Origin: Saprospiraceae bacterium
Lineage (GTDB): Bacteria; Bacteroidota; Bacteroidia; Chitinophagales; Saprospiraceae
Assembly: GCA_020630045.1 (NCBI GenBank)
Contig: JAHDCE010000199.1
Coordinates: 1 to 7,196, forward strand
Direction: 5' to 3'
DNA: 7,196 nt
Below are positions 1 through 6,424 of this stretch, piece after piece. The notes under the pieces were generated by a model, which saw only the letters and a list, made by a program, of their open reading frames with translations, had not been told where the DNA came from and made no database searches. Numbering within the stretch: position 1 is the stretch's first letter; each line of letters starts with the position of its first letter. Both the position numbers and the translations under genes were made by a program.

Positions 1-94
1 GCGAAAGGTCAAAAGAGTTAGACAGAAAATTGCAAACCACTTAATTTTGAGTATATATTGCTGCTTCTTACATTTATTACGATAAATCAATAAC
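1..94 (+). other. Upstream region of pyk, no gene
   Basis: AT-rich leader with no coding frame. The best promoter-like match is TATATTG at 54-60 with TTG at 30-32 (21-nt spacing); it lacks one T of the TAnnTTTG consensus, so the pyk promoter is only tentatively placed here. No Shine-Dalgarno sequence precedes the ATG at 95; the leader ends in an A-rich stretch as is usual in this phylum. Confidence 0.3.
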
Positions 95-1528
95 ATGCAA
101 ATCGTAGACCACCAAAGTACCAAAATCGTCGCCACAGTCGGACCTGCCTCTTCTTCTTATGACAAGTTGTTAGAATTGGTCAAGGCCGGAGTTAATATAT
201 TCCGACTCAATTTTTCGCATGGTTCTCACGGCGATCACCTACAAGTCATTAATCGACTCAATTACATCAATGAAAAATACAATTTGCATGTAGGCATTTT
301 ATGTGACTTACAAGGCCCCAAGATCAGAGTGGGAGAAATGAAGGATGGAGGCGTGCCGATCGAACCCGGTGATATACTCACGTTTAGCAACGAAGAATGC
401 ATCGGTACCAAGGAAAAGGTTTACATGAATTATGAGCGATTCGCCAAAGATGTCAATCCGGGCGAGCGGATTTTACTTGATGATGGTACCATTGTCCTAG
501 AAGTAGTAGAAACTGATAGAGAGGGTGAAGTCAAGCTCAAAGTTATATACGGAAGTAAGCTCAAGTCCAAGAAAGGAGTAAACTTGCCCAATACCAAGTT
601 GTCTTTACCTTGCTTGACACCCAAAGATGAAAAAGATCTCGATTTTATATTGGATCAAAATATTCACTGGATTGCCTTATCCTTCGTCCGTCATGCGGAT
701 GATGTCATTTATTTACAAAAGAAAATCGCCGAACGAAATCATCCTGCAAAAGTGATTTCCAAAATAGAAAAACCAGAAGCGATTGAAAACATCGATGCCA
801 TCATCAAAGAATCAAATGGTATCATGGTTGCTCGGGGAGACCTAGGAGTGGAAATCCCCATGGAACGTTTGCCACTCGCCCAAAAAATGATTATCAGAAA
901 ATGCATTCAACGAGCCCGTCCCGTCATAGTGGCGACCCAAATGATGGACAGTATGATAACGAACCCATTCCCCACAAGGGCGGAAATCACCGATGTGGCG
1001 AATGCCGTATTGGATGGCGCTGATGCGGTCATGTTGAGTGGCGAAACCTCGGTAGGCGCCCATCCGGTAAAAGTGGTGGAGGCCATGAACAAAATCATTG
1101 AGGAAGCCGAAGTGCATTATGTGCCGCACAACCGTCCCAAGTTGGCGGAAAAAGCCAGTACGTTTACCTCCGATGTCGTTTGTTTCAATGCAGGCAAAGT
1201 AGCCGAAGAAGTCAATGCCAAAGCGATTATTTGTATGACCTCTTCCGGATATACGGCCTTCAAAGTATCAAGCTATCGACCGGATTCGAAGGTGTTCGTT
1301 TTCTCTGATCGACAACACTTGCTATGTGGTATGAACCTGGTATGGGGCGTCAAATGCTTTTATTATGACAAGTTCACAACTACGGATGATACCATCAATG
1401 ATGTAGTGGAAATCTTGAAGAAACAAGGAGAGGTAGACCTAGGAGACATCATTATCAACACCGGAAGTATGCCGCTACACAAACGGCTCCGAACGAATAT
1501 GTTGAAAATTACCCGGGTGGGAGAGTGA
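95..1528 (+). CDS. pyk: Pyruvate kinase, probably K+-independent type
   Basis: Cytosolic enzyme of the last glycolytic step: phosphoenolpyruvate plus ADP gives pyruvate plus ATP. The 477-residue length is normal for the family. The N-terminal segment KIVATVGPAS (10-19) and NFSHG (39-43) are classical. The active-site block ISKIEKPEAI (221-230) supplies the expected catalytic Lys223 and metal ligand Glu225; GDLGVEIP (248-255) supplies Asp249. ATQMMDSM (280-287), PTRAEITDVANAV (293-305) and MLSGETSVG (313-321) complete the barrel. Residues from about 355 form the C-terminal domain, and the B domain lies at about 77-175. The segment DLQGPKIRVG (71-80) has Leu72, Gln73 and Lys76 where K+-dependent enzymes have Thr, Lys and Glu, which predicts activity without K+. 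ATG at 95 is the natural start because the conserved N-terminus begins about ten residues later. No terminator is visible after the stop. Confidence 0.97.
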   Translation: MQIVDHQSTKIVATVGPASSSYDKLLELVKAGVNIFRLNFSHGSHGDHLQVINRLNYINEKYNLHVGILCDLQGPKIRVGEMKDGGVPIEPGDILTFSNEECIGTKEKVYMNYERFAKDVNPGERILLDDGTIVLEVVETDREGEVKLKVIYGSKLKSKKGVNLPNTKLSLPCLTPKDEKDLDFILDQNIHWIALSFVRHADDVIYLQKKIAERNHPAKVISKIEKPEAIENIDAIIKESNGIMVARGDLGVEIPMERLPLAQKMIIRKCIQRARPVIVATQMMDSMITNPFPTRAEITDVANAVLDGADAVMLSGETSVGAHPVKVVEAMNKIIEEAEVHYVPHNRPKLAEKASTFTSDVVCFNAGKVAEEVNAKAIICMTSSGYTAFKVSSYRPDSKVFVFSDRQHLLCGMNLVWGVKCFYYDKFTTTDDTINDVVEILKKQGEVDLGDIIINTGSMPLHKRLRTNMLKITRVGE

Positions 1529-1547
1529 TGATTTCATAAGGGGTAAT

Positions 1548-1555
1548 TATTTTTG
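1548..1555 (+). promoter_or_regulatory. Bacteroidota -7 element for the lipoprotein gene
   Basis: TATTTTTG matches the Bacteroidota -7 consensus TAnnTTTG exactly. It lies 20 nt after the pyk stop and 31 nt before the lipoprotein ATG, which would give a leader of roughly 25 nt. No matching -33 TTTG is visible at the usual 18-21 nt spacing, so strength is uncertain and the match may be chance in an AT-rich gap. It suggests the lipoprotein gene is not solely read through from pyk. Confidence 0.5.
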
Positions 1556-1586
1556 TGCTTTACATAATTCAATTAGAATCACAAAA

Positions 1587-1934
1587 ATGAAAAAATTACT
1601 TGCTATGTCTTTTGTATTTGCAATTGTTATATCAGCTTACTCCTGCAAAGATGATGAAGGGGACACCGATGACAATGTAACCCGACTTCGCATCACAGTA
1701 GTCAAACAAAGCGACCAGACCCCATGCGAAGGCGTCCTTGTCAATGCGGAACATGATGGTGGAGGTTACGATGCCGATAGACTTACTGATGCGGATGGAA
1801 AAGTGGTATATGAAAATATTCCCGCTGGTGTATATTCTGTGAGTTCTACTGATAGTGATGCCGGTCTATACGACTATTCCGAATTCACTGTTTTTGAAGG
1901 TCAGACTACGGAAGAGGTTATCCTCATAGATTAG
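1587..1934 (+). CDS. Small acidic surface lipoprotein, carboxypeptidase-regulatory-like fold
   Basis: No specific gene is recognised. The 115-residue product begins MKKLLAM, followed by a hydrophobic stretch (8-18) and a lipobox-like AYSC ending at Cys20, so it is predicted to be lipidated and processed by signal peptidase II. CKDDE (20-24) fits the Bacteroidota lipoprotein export signal, Lys followed by two acidic residues just after the Cys, which predicts display on the outer face of the outer membrane. Residues 32-114 look like one small beta-sandwich of the carboxypeptidase-regulatory/transthyretin type: CEGVLVNAEHDG, then LTDADGKVVYENIPAGVYSV (66-85), where the TDADG turn and the NIPAGVYSV strand are typical. 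The mature protein is very acidic and contains one further Cys (47). A -7 element precedes it and a strong terminator follows, so it is probably a single-gene transcript. It has no catalytic motif; an adhesive or structural role is a guess. Confidence 0.85.
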   Translation: MKKLLAMSFVFAIVISAYSCKDDEGDTDDNVTRLRITVVKQSDQTPCEGVLVNAEHDGGGYDADRLTDADGKVVYENIPAGVYSVSSTDSDAGLYDYSEFTVFEGQTTEEVILID

Positions 1935-1937
1935 ACT

Positions 1938-1953
1938 TTTACCTTCCGGTAAA
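1938..1953 (+). other. Small perfect hairpin before the terminator
   Basis: TTTACC (1938-1943), a TTCC loop and GGTAAA (1948-1953) form a perfect 6-bp hairpin starting 4 nt after the lipoprotein stop and ending 9 nt before the main terminator stem. No T-tract follows, so it is not a terminator by itself. It could protect the 3' end of the mRNA or be chance. Confidence 0.4.
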
Positions 1954-1962
1954 TCACAACTG

Positions 1963-2003
1963 CGTCCCTAGGTCGGAAATTCCGACCTAGGGACGTTTTA
2001 TTT
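1963..2003 (+). terminator. Strong intrinsic terminator after the lipoprotein gene
   Basis: The left arm 1963-1977 pairs perfectly with 1981-1995 (15 bp, GC-rich, about 3-nt loop) and is followed by TTTTATTT at 1996-2003. This is a textbook Rho-independent terminator reading rightward. On the opposite strand the stem is not followed by a T-tract, so it acts in one direction. Both arms contain CCTAGG (1967-1972 and 1986-1991), the core of the octamer repeated elsewhere in the window. It separates the pyk/lipoprotein region from the dut operon. Confidence 0.93.
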
Positions 2004-2027
2004 ACAAAGGCTTATTGTGAATTTCTA

Positions 2028-2057
2028 TTTGGTCATTCACCAAGTATTTTATCTTTG
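2028..2057 (+). promoter_or_regulatory. Bacteroidota housekeeping promoter for the dut operon
   Basis: TTTG at 2028-2031 (-33) and TATCTTTG at 2050-2057 (-7, exact TAnnTTTG) are separated by 18 nt, the arrangement used by the Bacteroidota primary sigma factor. Transcription should begin a few bases after 2057, giving a leader of about 15 nt before the ATG at 2079. It lies directly downstream of the terminator, as expected for a new transcription unit. This placement also argues against a TTG start at 2055, which would lie inside the promoter. Confidence 0.82.
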
Positions 2058-2078
2058 TGCCGGTTTAAATCAAAGACC

Positions 2079-2513
2079 ATGAAAATCAAGATTGTCAACC
2101 AATCAAAAAATGAATTGCCACGCTATGAAACTTCAGGTAGCGCCGGCATGGATCTTCGGGCCGATTTGGAAGAGCCGGTTACTTTGGCTCCCTTGGAGCG
2201 AAAACTGATTCCTACCGGACTTTCCATCGAACTGCCCGTCGGTTTCGAAGCACAAGTCCGCCCTAGGAGTGGCTTGTCCTTAAAAAGGGGATTGACATGT
2301 GTCAATTCGCCCGGTCCTATAGACAGCGATTACCGAGGATTGATTGGCGTCATATTGATCAATTTGTCATCCGAACCCCAGACCATCCGACAAGGAGACC
2401 GAATCGCACAAATGGTCATCGCCAGATATGAACGTGCCGAGTGGTTGGAAACCGATCGTTTGGGAGAAACGGATAGGGGAGCCGGTGGATTCGGAAGCAC
2501 CGGAGAGAAATAA
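2079..2513 (+). CDS. dut: dUTP diphosphatase (dUTPase), homotrimeric type
   Basis: Hydrolyses dUTP to dUMP and pyrophosphate, keeping uracil out of DNA and supplying dUMP for thymidylate synthesis. The 144-residue length is standard for the trimeric all-beta family. All five signature motifs are present in order: SAGMDLRA (21-28), RPRSGLS (61-67), GPIDSDYRG (79-87), GDRIAQMV (106-113) and the flexible C-terminal RGAGGFGSTG (133-142) that closes over the substrate. Asp82 is the expected catalytic residue that activates water. The ATG at 2079 is chosen because MKIKIVNQS is the usual family N-terminus; the upstream in-frame TTG at 2055 lies within the predicted promoter. It is first gene of a probable three-gene operon; the next ATG follows 29 nt after the stop. 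Confidence 0.97.
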   Translation: MKIKIVNQSKNELPRYETSGSAGMDLRADLEEPVTLAPLERKLIPTGLSIELPVGFEAQVRPRSGLSLKRGLTCVNSPGPIDSDYRGLIGVILINLSSEPQTIRQGDRIAQMVIARYERAEWLETDRLGETDRGAGGFGSTGEK

Positions 2514-2542
2514 CATAATAATTATACAAAAGCATAAAAGAC

Positions 2543-3547
2543 ATGAAAATCATCGTTCCAATGGCCGGTAGAGGCTCACGATTACGTCCACACACTTTGA
2601 CTGTTCCCAAACCACTTGTACCCGTTGCCGGGAAACCCATCGTCCAGCGACTGGTTGAAGACTTGGCAGGAGGTTATCCCGGTCAGGTGGAGGAAATCGC
2701 CTTCATCATCGGAGATTTCGGAAAAGAAGTCGAAACAGAATTGATGGCTATCGCAGAAGGCCTAGGAGCGAAAGGAAGCATTTATCACCAAGATCAACCC
2801 TTGGGAACGGCTCATGCCATCCTTTGTGCGGCCCCTAGTTTGACCGGGAATGTAATCGTAGCATTCGCTGATACATTGTTCCGTGCAGACTTTTCTTTTG
2901 ATGTAAATGAGGACGGAATTATCTGGACCCAACAGGTGGAAGACCCACGTGCTTATGGAGTTGTGAAATTAGATAGTGACGGATACATCACTGATTTCGT
3001 CGAAAAGCCAGAAGAGTTCGTTTCGGATATGGCCATTGTAGGAATTTACTATTTCAATGATGGAGACAATTTGAAGGCGGAACTTCAATATTTGTTGGAC
3101 AACAACATCAAAGACAAGGGGGAATTCCAATTGACCAATGCCTTGGAAAACATGAAATCCAAAGGGAAAAAATTCAAACCGGGCATTATTACCGAATGGT
3201 TGGATTGTGGTAACAAAAAAGCCGTCGTTTATTCAAATCAGCGCGTTTTAGAATTCAACAAAGACAAGGATTGGGTTCATGAAAGCGTTGTAGCAGAGAA
3301 TTCGGTTATCATTCGCCCTTGTTATATCGGCGAAGGGGCAAAAATCGTTAATTCGGTGGTAGGCCCTCATGTATCTATCGGAAAAAATACGCATATTGAG
3401 AACAGCATTGTCAAGAATAGTGTTATTCAAAGTGACAGCAAAGTCTCAGACGCACTTTTAGCCGATTCTATGTTGGGAAACAAAGCCGATTATCAGGGAA
3501 AATTCTCTGATATTAGTCTGGGCGATTTTACCCAATGTAAAATTTAA
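2543..3547 (+). CDS. Sugar-phosphate nucleotidyltransferase with left-handed beta-helix tail
   Basis: A 334-residue enzyme predicted to couple a sugar-1-phosphate to an NTP, giving an activated sugar for envelope polysaccharide. The N-terminal Rossmann-like domain (1 to about 235) has the nucleotide-binding loop MAGRGSRLRP (7-16), PKPLVPVAGKPIV (22-34), GTAHAI (88-93), Asp110 in AFADTLF at the metal-binding position where relatives often have Gly-Asp, VEKP (153-156), GEFQLTNALENM (193-204) and WLDCGN (219-224), whose Asp221 is the likely second metal ligand. Residues about 245-300 carry hexapeptide-type repeats (IIRPCYIGEGAKI, VVGPHVSIGKNTHI) forming a left-handed beta-helix, as in GlmU-like or thymidylyltransferase-like proteins. 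Sugar and nucleotide specificity cannot be read from the sequence, so RmlA or GlmU names are not assigned. The helix is short, so a second acetyltransferase activity is not supported. It lies 29 nt after dut with no promoter between, so it is probably cotranscribed. Confidence 0.9.
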   Translation: MKIIVPMAGRGSRLRPHTLTVPKPLVPVAGKPIVQRLVEDLAGGYPGQVEEIAFIIGDFGKEVETELMAIAEGLGAKGSIYHQDQPLGTAHAILCAAPSLTGNVIVAFADTLFRADFSFDVNEDGIIWTQQVEDPRAYGVVKLDSDGYITDFVEKPEEFVSDMAIVGIYYFNDGDNLKAELQYLLDNNIKDKGEFQLTNALENMKSKGKKFKPGIITEWLDCGNKKAVVYSNQRVLEFNKDKDWVHESVVAENSVIIRPCYIGEGAKIVNSVVGPHVSIGKNTHIENSIVKNSVIQSDSKVSDALLADSMLGNKADYQGKFSDISLGDFTQCKI

Positions 3548-3551
3548 CGAT

Positions 3552-3596
3552 AAGCTTCCGGAACTCATCATTCAGATCCCGGATGCTTGTGAATGA
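3552..3596 (+). other. Alternative stem-loops in the gap before the TPR gene
   Basis: Stem A pairs 3552-3561 with 3579-3588 (nine of ten positions; T3556/T3584 mismatched). Stem B pairs TCATTCA (3568-3574) with TGAATGA (3590-3596). Stem B starts in the loop of stem A and ends outside it. With only 1 nt between the two 3' arms a full pseudoknot is sterically unlikely, so the two stems would compete. There is no T-tract, so it is not a terminator. It ends 9 nt before the ATG and could affect translation, or be chance. Confidence 0.35.
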
Positions 3597-3605
3597 AATT
3601 ATTAT

Positions 3606-5324
3606 ATGAAAGTATTCGGATTGAAAAGTATCGTTTGTTTAATTATCATTTGCTTGGTAGGCATTCGTTCCTTGGATGCCCAAGTGCCGGATCGACCTTC
3701 CAAAGCCGAGGTGGAAACCCAGAAAGTATTTATAGAGGCAACTCGTGAAAAACTGTTGGGCAACTACCAAGACGCGGCATATTTATTTAAGAAGGTTCTT
3801 TCTACTGACCCCAAAAATCATGTGGCTGCATACGAACTTTCTCGGATGTATGAAGTTTTGGACAAACCTAGCAAGGCATTGCAAGCGATTGAAAAGGCAG
3901 TTAAACTTTCTCCCGACAATGTTTGGTACAAAGATTTGTACGCTCAAATCCTAGAAGAGAATAATAAATTCGCGAAAGCGGCGAGTGTATATAAAGACCT
4001 TTCTGTCGAACACCCGGACAATGAATACTTCAAGTTTCAAAGAGCCGAGTATTTGGTCAAAGCGGATAAACCCGAAGAAGCCATCGCAGTTTATGATGAA
4101 CTGGAAAAACAACTGGGTGTCAATGAAGAATTGACCCGCAAAAAGTATTCTCTATATTATGGGATGGGCAATGGCAAAAAAGCCATTGGAGAAATCAAAA
4201 CATTGATTGCCGCCTTTCCGGAAGAGGTGAATTACCACCACATCTTAGCTGACTATTACAATAAAGAAGGTCAGCCGGAAAAAGCAAAATCAGTTTATCA
4301 AAAAATATTAAAAATCAATCCGGAAGATCCGGAAGCCAATCTCGCATTGGCGGATTCCTTTAAGGGAGGTGGAGAACACTTGCGTTACCTCAATGCTATC
4401 AAACCGATTATTGGGAAAACAGATGTCGGAATCGATGTTAAGGTGAAAGAGTTATTTCCTTTTATTGGATTATTGGAAGAGACTGAAGATGAAAACTTGA
4501 AAATCGCTACTTTGGAAATGGGCGAATTGTTGGTTGCCGCTCATCCTACCGAAGCCAAGGCGCATTCATTATATGCCGATATGCTTTACAAGGCGGGTAA
4601 GTCCGAAGAGGCATTAGCGGAATACGAGAAAACATTGGGGCTCAATAAAAATGTTTATGCGGTTTGGGAACAAATCATGTATATCAATTTAGAATTACAA
4701 CGATACGACCAGGTCATTGAAGTTTCTGAGAAAGCGATGGATGTATTCCCCAACCAAGCCCGTGTTTATTATATGAACGGTCTGGGTCAGAGCGTAAAAG
4801 GAAAACATTCCGATGCCATTTACATGCTTCAACAAGCACTGATGATGTCGGGGCGTAACCTGCCGCTCAAATATGATATTTATAACCGTTTAGGTACAGA
4901 GTTTTTCCATGCGAAAAAATTCGACAAGTCGAATAACATGTTTGAAAAAGCCTTGGAGCTAGCGCCTGAAAAACCTGAAGCCCTAAATAGCTATAGTTTA
5001 CATTTAGCCAAGCGTGGCGAGCAATTGGAAAAAGCGGAACAAATGTCCCGTAAGGTCAACGAAATCGCTCCTGGAAAAGCGTTTTACGAAGCCGTCCTCG
5101 GCTTGGTATTATGCAAGTCCGACAATTTGAAAGAAGCAAAAAATTGGTTTGGCAAGTCCTTGGGTAATGGAGGCGACCAATCTCCTGATATCTTGGAGTA
5201 TTATGGTGACTACTTATACAAATCAGGTGATAAAACCGCCGCTGTCGAGTACTGGAATAAGGCCAAATCCCTAGGAGGCGATAACAAGCAATTGGATAAA
5301 AAAATCAACGAGCAAGGCATGTAA
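3606..5324 (+). CDS. Secreted tetratricopeptide-repeat protein
   Basis: A 572-residue helical repeat protein with no recognised specific name. Residues 1-25 are a signal peptide: Lys2/Lys7, hydrophobic core 8-20, and a signal peptidase I site after LDA (23-25). This leaves Gln26 first, as in many Bacteroidota exported proteins whose new N-terminal Gln becomes pyroglutamate. No lipobox or membrane segment is seen afterwards, so it should be soluble in the periplasm or loosely envelope-bound. TPR-type helical pairs run nearly end to end: about 44-70, 72-104, 110-138, 144-170, 209-240, 317-350, 385-413, 424-455, 457-489 and 530-556, with endings such as LSTDPKN, LSPDN, INPEDPEA and LAPEKPEA. The stretch 255-310 is less regular. 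TPR arrays bind proteins, so it is probably a scaffold for envelope assembly; the partner is unknown. It is the last gene of the dut operon (58-nt gap), and its stop touches the tsaD stop. Confidence 0.88.
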   Translation: MKVFGLKSIVCLIIICLVGIRSLDAQVPDRPSKAEVETQKVFIEATREKLLGNYQDAAYLFKKVLSTDPKNHVAAYELSRMYEVLDKPSKALQAIEKAVKLSPDNVWYKDLYAQILEENNKFAKAASVYKDLSVEHPDNEYFKFQRAEYLVKADKPEEAIAVYDELEKQLGVNEELTRKKYSLYYGMGNGKKAIGEIKTLIAAFPEEVNYHHILADYYNKEGQPEKAKSVYQKILKINPEDPEANLALADSFKGGGEHLRYLNAIKPIIGKTDVGIDVKVKELFPFIGLLEETEDENLKIATLEMGELLVAAHPTEAKAHSLYADMLYKAGKSEEALAEYEKTLGLNKNVYAVWEQIMYINLELQRYDQVIEVSEKAMDVFPNQARVYYMNGLGQSVKGKHSDAIYMLQQALMMSGRNLPLKYDIYNRLGTEFFHAKKFDKSNNMFEKALELAPEKPEALNSYSLHLAKRGEQLEKAEQMSRKVNEIAPGKAFYEAVLGLVLCKSDNLKEAKNWFGKSLGNGGDQSPDILEYYGDYLYKSGDKTAAVEYWNKAKSLGGDNKQLDKKINEQGM

Positions 5325-6326
5325 TCACAGGTGCCACCGAGCCAAAGGTGTAGTATCTTGTCCTACAAATTCTTTTGCTAAATATTTTTGATGAGCGACT
5401 ACGGCAATCATTCCTGCATTGTCGGTACAGTATTGGAATGCTGGTATGTATGTATTCCATCCCAACTCTTCTCCCGTTTGCCGCAAGGCATTCCTTAGTC
5501 CTGAGTTAGCCGATACACCACCTGCGATGGCCACTTCACGGATTTTATGTTGTTCAGTAGCAGCGATTAATTTTTTCATTAAAAACCGAACGATAGTATG
5601 TTGGACAGAAGCACAGATGTCGTTCAAGTTTTCGTCTATGAAATCCGGATTGTTTTTTAATTCCCTTTTTAGAAAATAAAGGATTGACGTTTTTAATCCG
5701 CTAAAGCTAAAATCCAGTGCGTCTATTTTGGGCTGGGGAAACTTGAATACGGGTTGTCCTTCCTTGGCCAATTTGTCGATAATCGGCCCTGCCGGATAAT
5801 CCAATCCCAAAAGTTTTCCGGTTTTGTCAAATGCCTCGCCTGCTGCATCATCTATCGTTGTTCCAATCACTTCCATATCCAAATAATCCCTAACCAAAAC
5901 GATTTGTGTATGTCCGCCCGATACGGTCAAGCACAAAAAAGGAAAGGTTGGATACGGCGCTTCCGCGAAATGGGCCAATACATGGGCTTGCATATGGTTC
6001 ACCTCAATCATCGGAATTCCCAAGCCCAAAGCGAAAGATTTGGCAAAAGACAACCCGACCAACAAAGATCCCATCAGCCCCGGTCCCCTAGTAAATGCTA
6101 CGGCGTTGATTTCGTTTTTATCGACTCCGGCCTTTTGCAGTGCCACATCCACTACAGGAACGATTTTCATTTGATGTTCCCTAGATGCGACCTCCGGTAC
6201 CACACCTCCATATTGTCGATGTGCTTCTTGATTGGCGGTTACATTACTGAGGATAACACCGTCTCTAATGACTGCGGCCGACGTGTCATCACATGATGAT
6301 TCTATGGCTAGGATGGTGATTGGCAT
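5325..6326 (-). CDS. tsaD: tRNA N6-adenosine threonylcarbamoyltransferase TsaD
   Basis: Transfers the threonylcarbamoyl group from threonylcarbamoyl-AMP to A37 of ANN-decoding tRNAs (t6A), acting with TsaB and TsaE in the cytosol; essential in many bacteria. The 333-residue length is normal for the Kae1/TsaD family. Landmarks: ILAIESSCDDTS (5-16), the metal-binding HMQAH (His111, His115), VSGGHTQ (135-141), DDAAGEAFDK (159-168), FSGLK (208-212), AGGVSAN (268-274) and CTDNAGMI (300-307) with metal ligand Asp302. The frame is open upstream to an ATG at 6410, but that adds 28 basic residues not seen in the family, and a -7 element lies inside that extension, so the ATG at 6326 (MPITILAIESSC) is chosen. 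Convergent with the TPR gene with no bases between the stops; no tsaB or tsaE is nearby in the window. Confidence 0.96.
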   Translation of the reverse strand: MPITILAIESSCDDTSAAVIRDGVILSNVTANQEAHRQYGGVVPEVASREHQMKIVPVVDVALQKAGVDKNEINAVAFTRGPGLMGSLLVGLSFAKSFALGLGIPMIEVNHMQAHVLAHFAEAPYPTFPFLCLTVSGGHTQIVLVRDYLDMEVIGTTIDDAAGEAFDKTGKLLGLDYPAGPIIDKLAKEGQPVFKFPQPKIDALDFSFSGLKTSILYFLKRELKNNPDFIDENLNDICASVQHTIVRFLMKKLIAATEQHKIREVAIAGGVSANSGLRNALRQTGEELGWNTYIPAFQYCTDNAGMIAVVAHQKYLAKEFVGQDTTPLARWHL

Positions 6327-6389
6327 ACGGAATATAGATTTAAACCGACCATATTTGGTTCTTGTATGAATTATTTGTTTTTTACGAGG

Positions 6390-6397
6390 CAAAGGTA
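6390..6397 (-). promoter_or_regulatory. Bacteroidota -7 element for tsaD
   Basis: On the minus strand the bases read TACCTTTG, an exact TAnnTTTG match, 63 nt upstream of the chosen tsaD ATG. No -33 TTTG is visible at the usual spacing. The 98-nt gap between tsaD and the divergent bactofilin gene must hold both promoters; no good match for the bactofilin direction was found, the closest being CATATTTG at 6350-6357. Confidence 0.55.
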
Positions 6398-6424
6398 ATC
6401 TACTTACCATAAAACTTATATACT

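Noticed and set aside
30..60. Possible pyk promoter (TTG at 30-32, TATATTG at 54-60)
   Set aside because: The -7 part lacks a base of TAnnTTTG and the spacing is at the long end; mentioned only as tentative in the leader entry.
842..1129. Open frames on the minus strand within pyk
   Set aside because: They are shadows of a strongly conserved coding region; the products are low-complexity and unlike any family I know.
2055..2078. TTG start for dut giving an 8-residue N-terminal extension
   Set aside because: The TTG overlaps the -7 promoter element, and the ATG at 2079 gives the usual family N-terminus and length.
3552..3596. H-type pseudoknot or riboswitch before the TPR gene
   Set aside because: A 1-nt linker cannot span a 10-bp first stem, and no known riboswitch pattern is recognised; kept only as alternative stems.
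5754..6296. 180-codon open frame on the + strand opposite tsaD
   Set aside because: It lies wholly antisense to the well-conserved tsaD gene; its translation is rich in Cys, His and Arg with no recognisable domain.
6327..6410. 28-residue basic N-terminal extension of TsaD starting at 6410
   Set aside because: The family begins at the MPITILAIESS segment, and the extension contains the likely -7 element (6390-6397).
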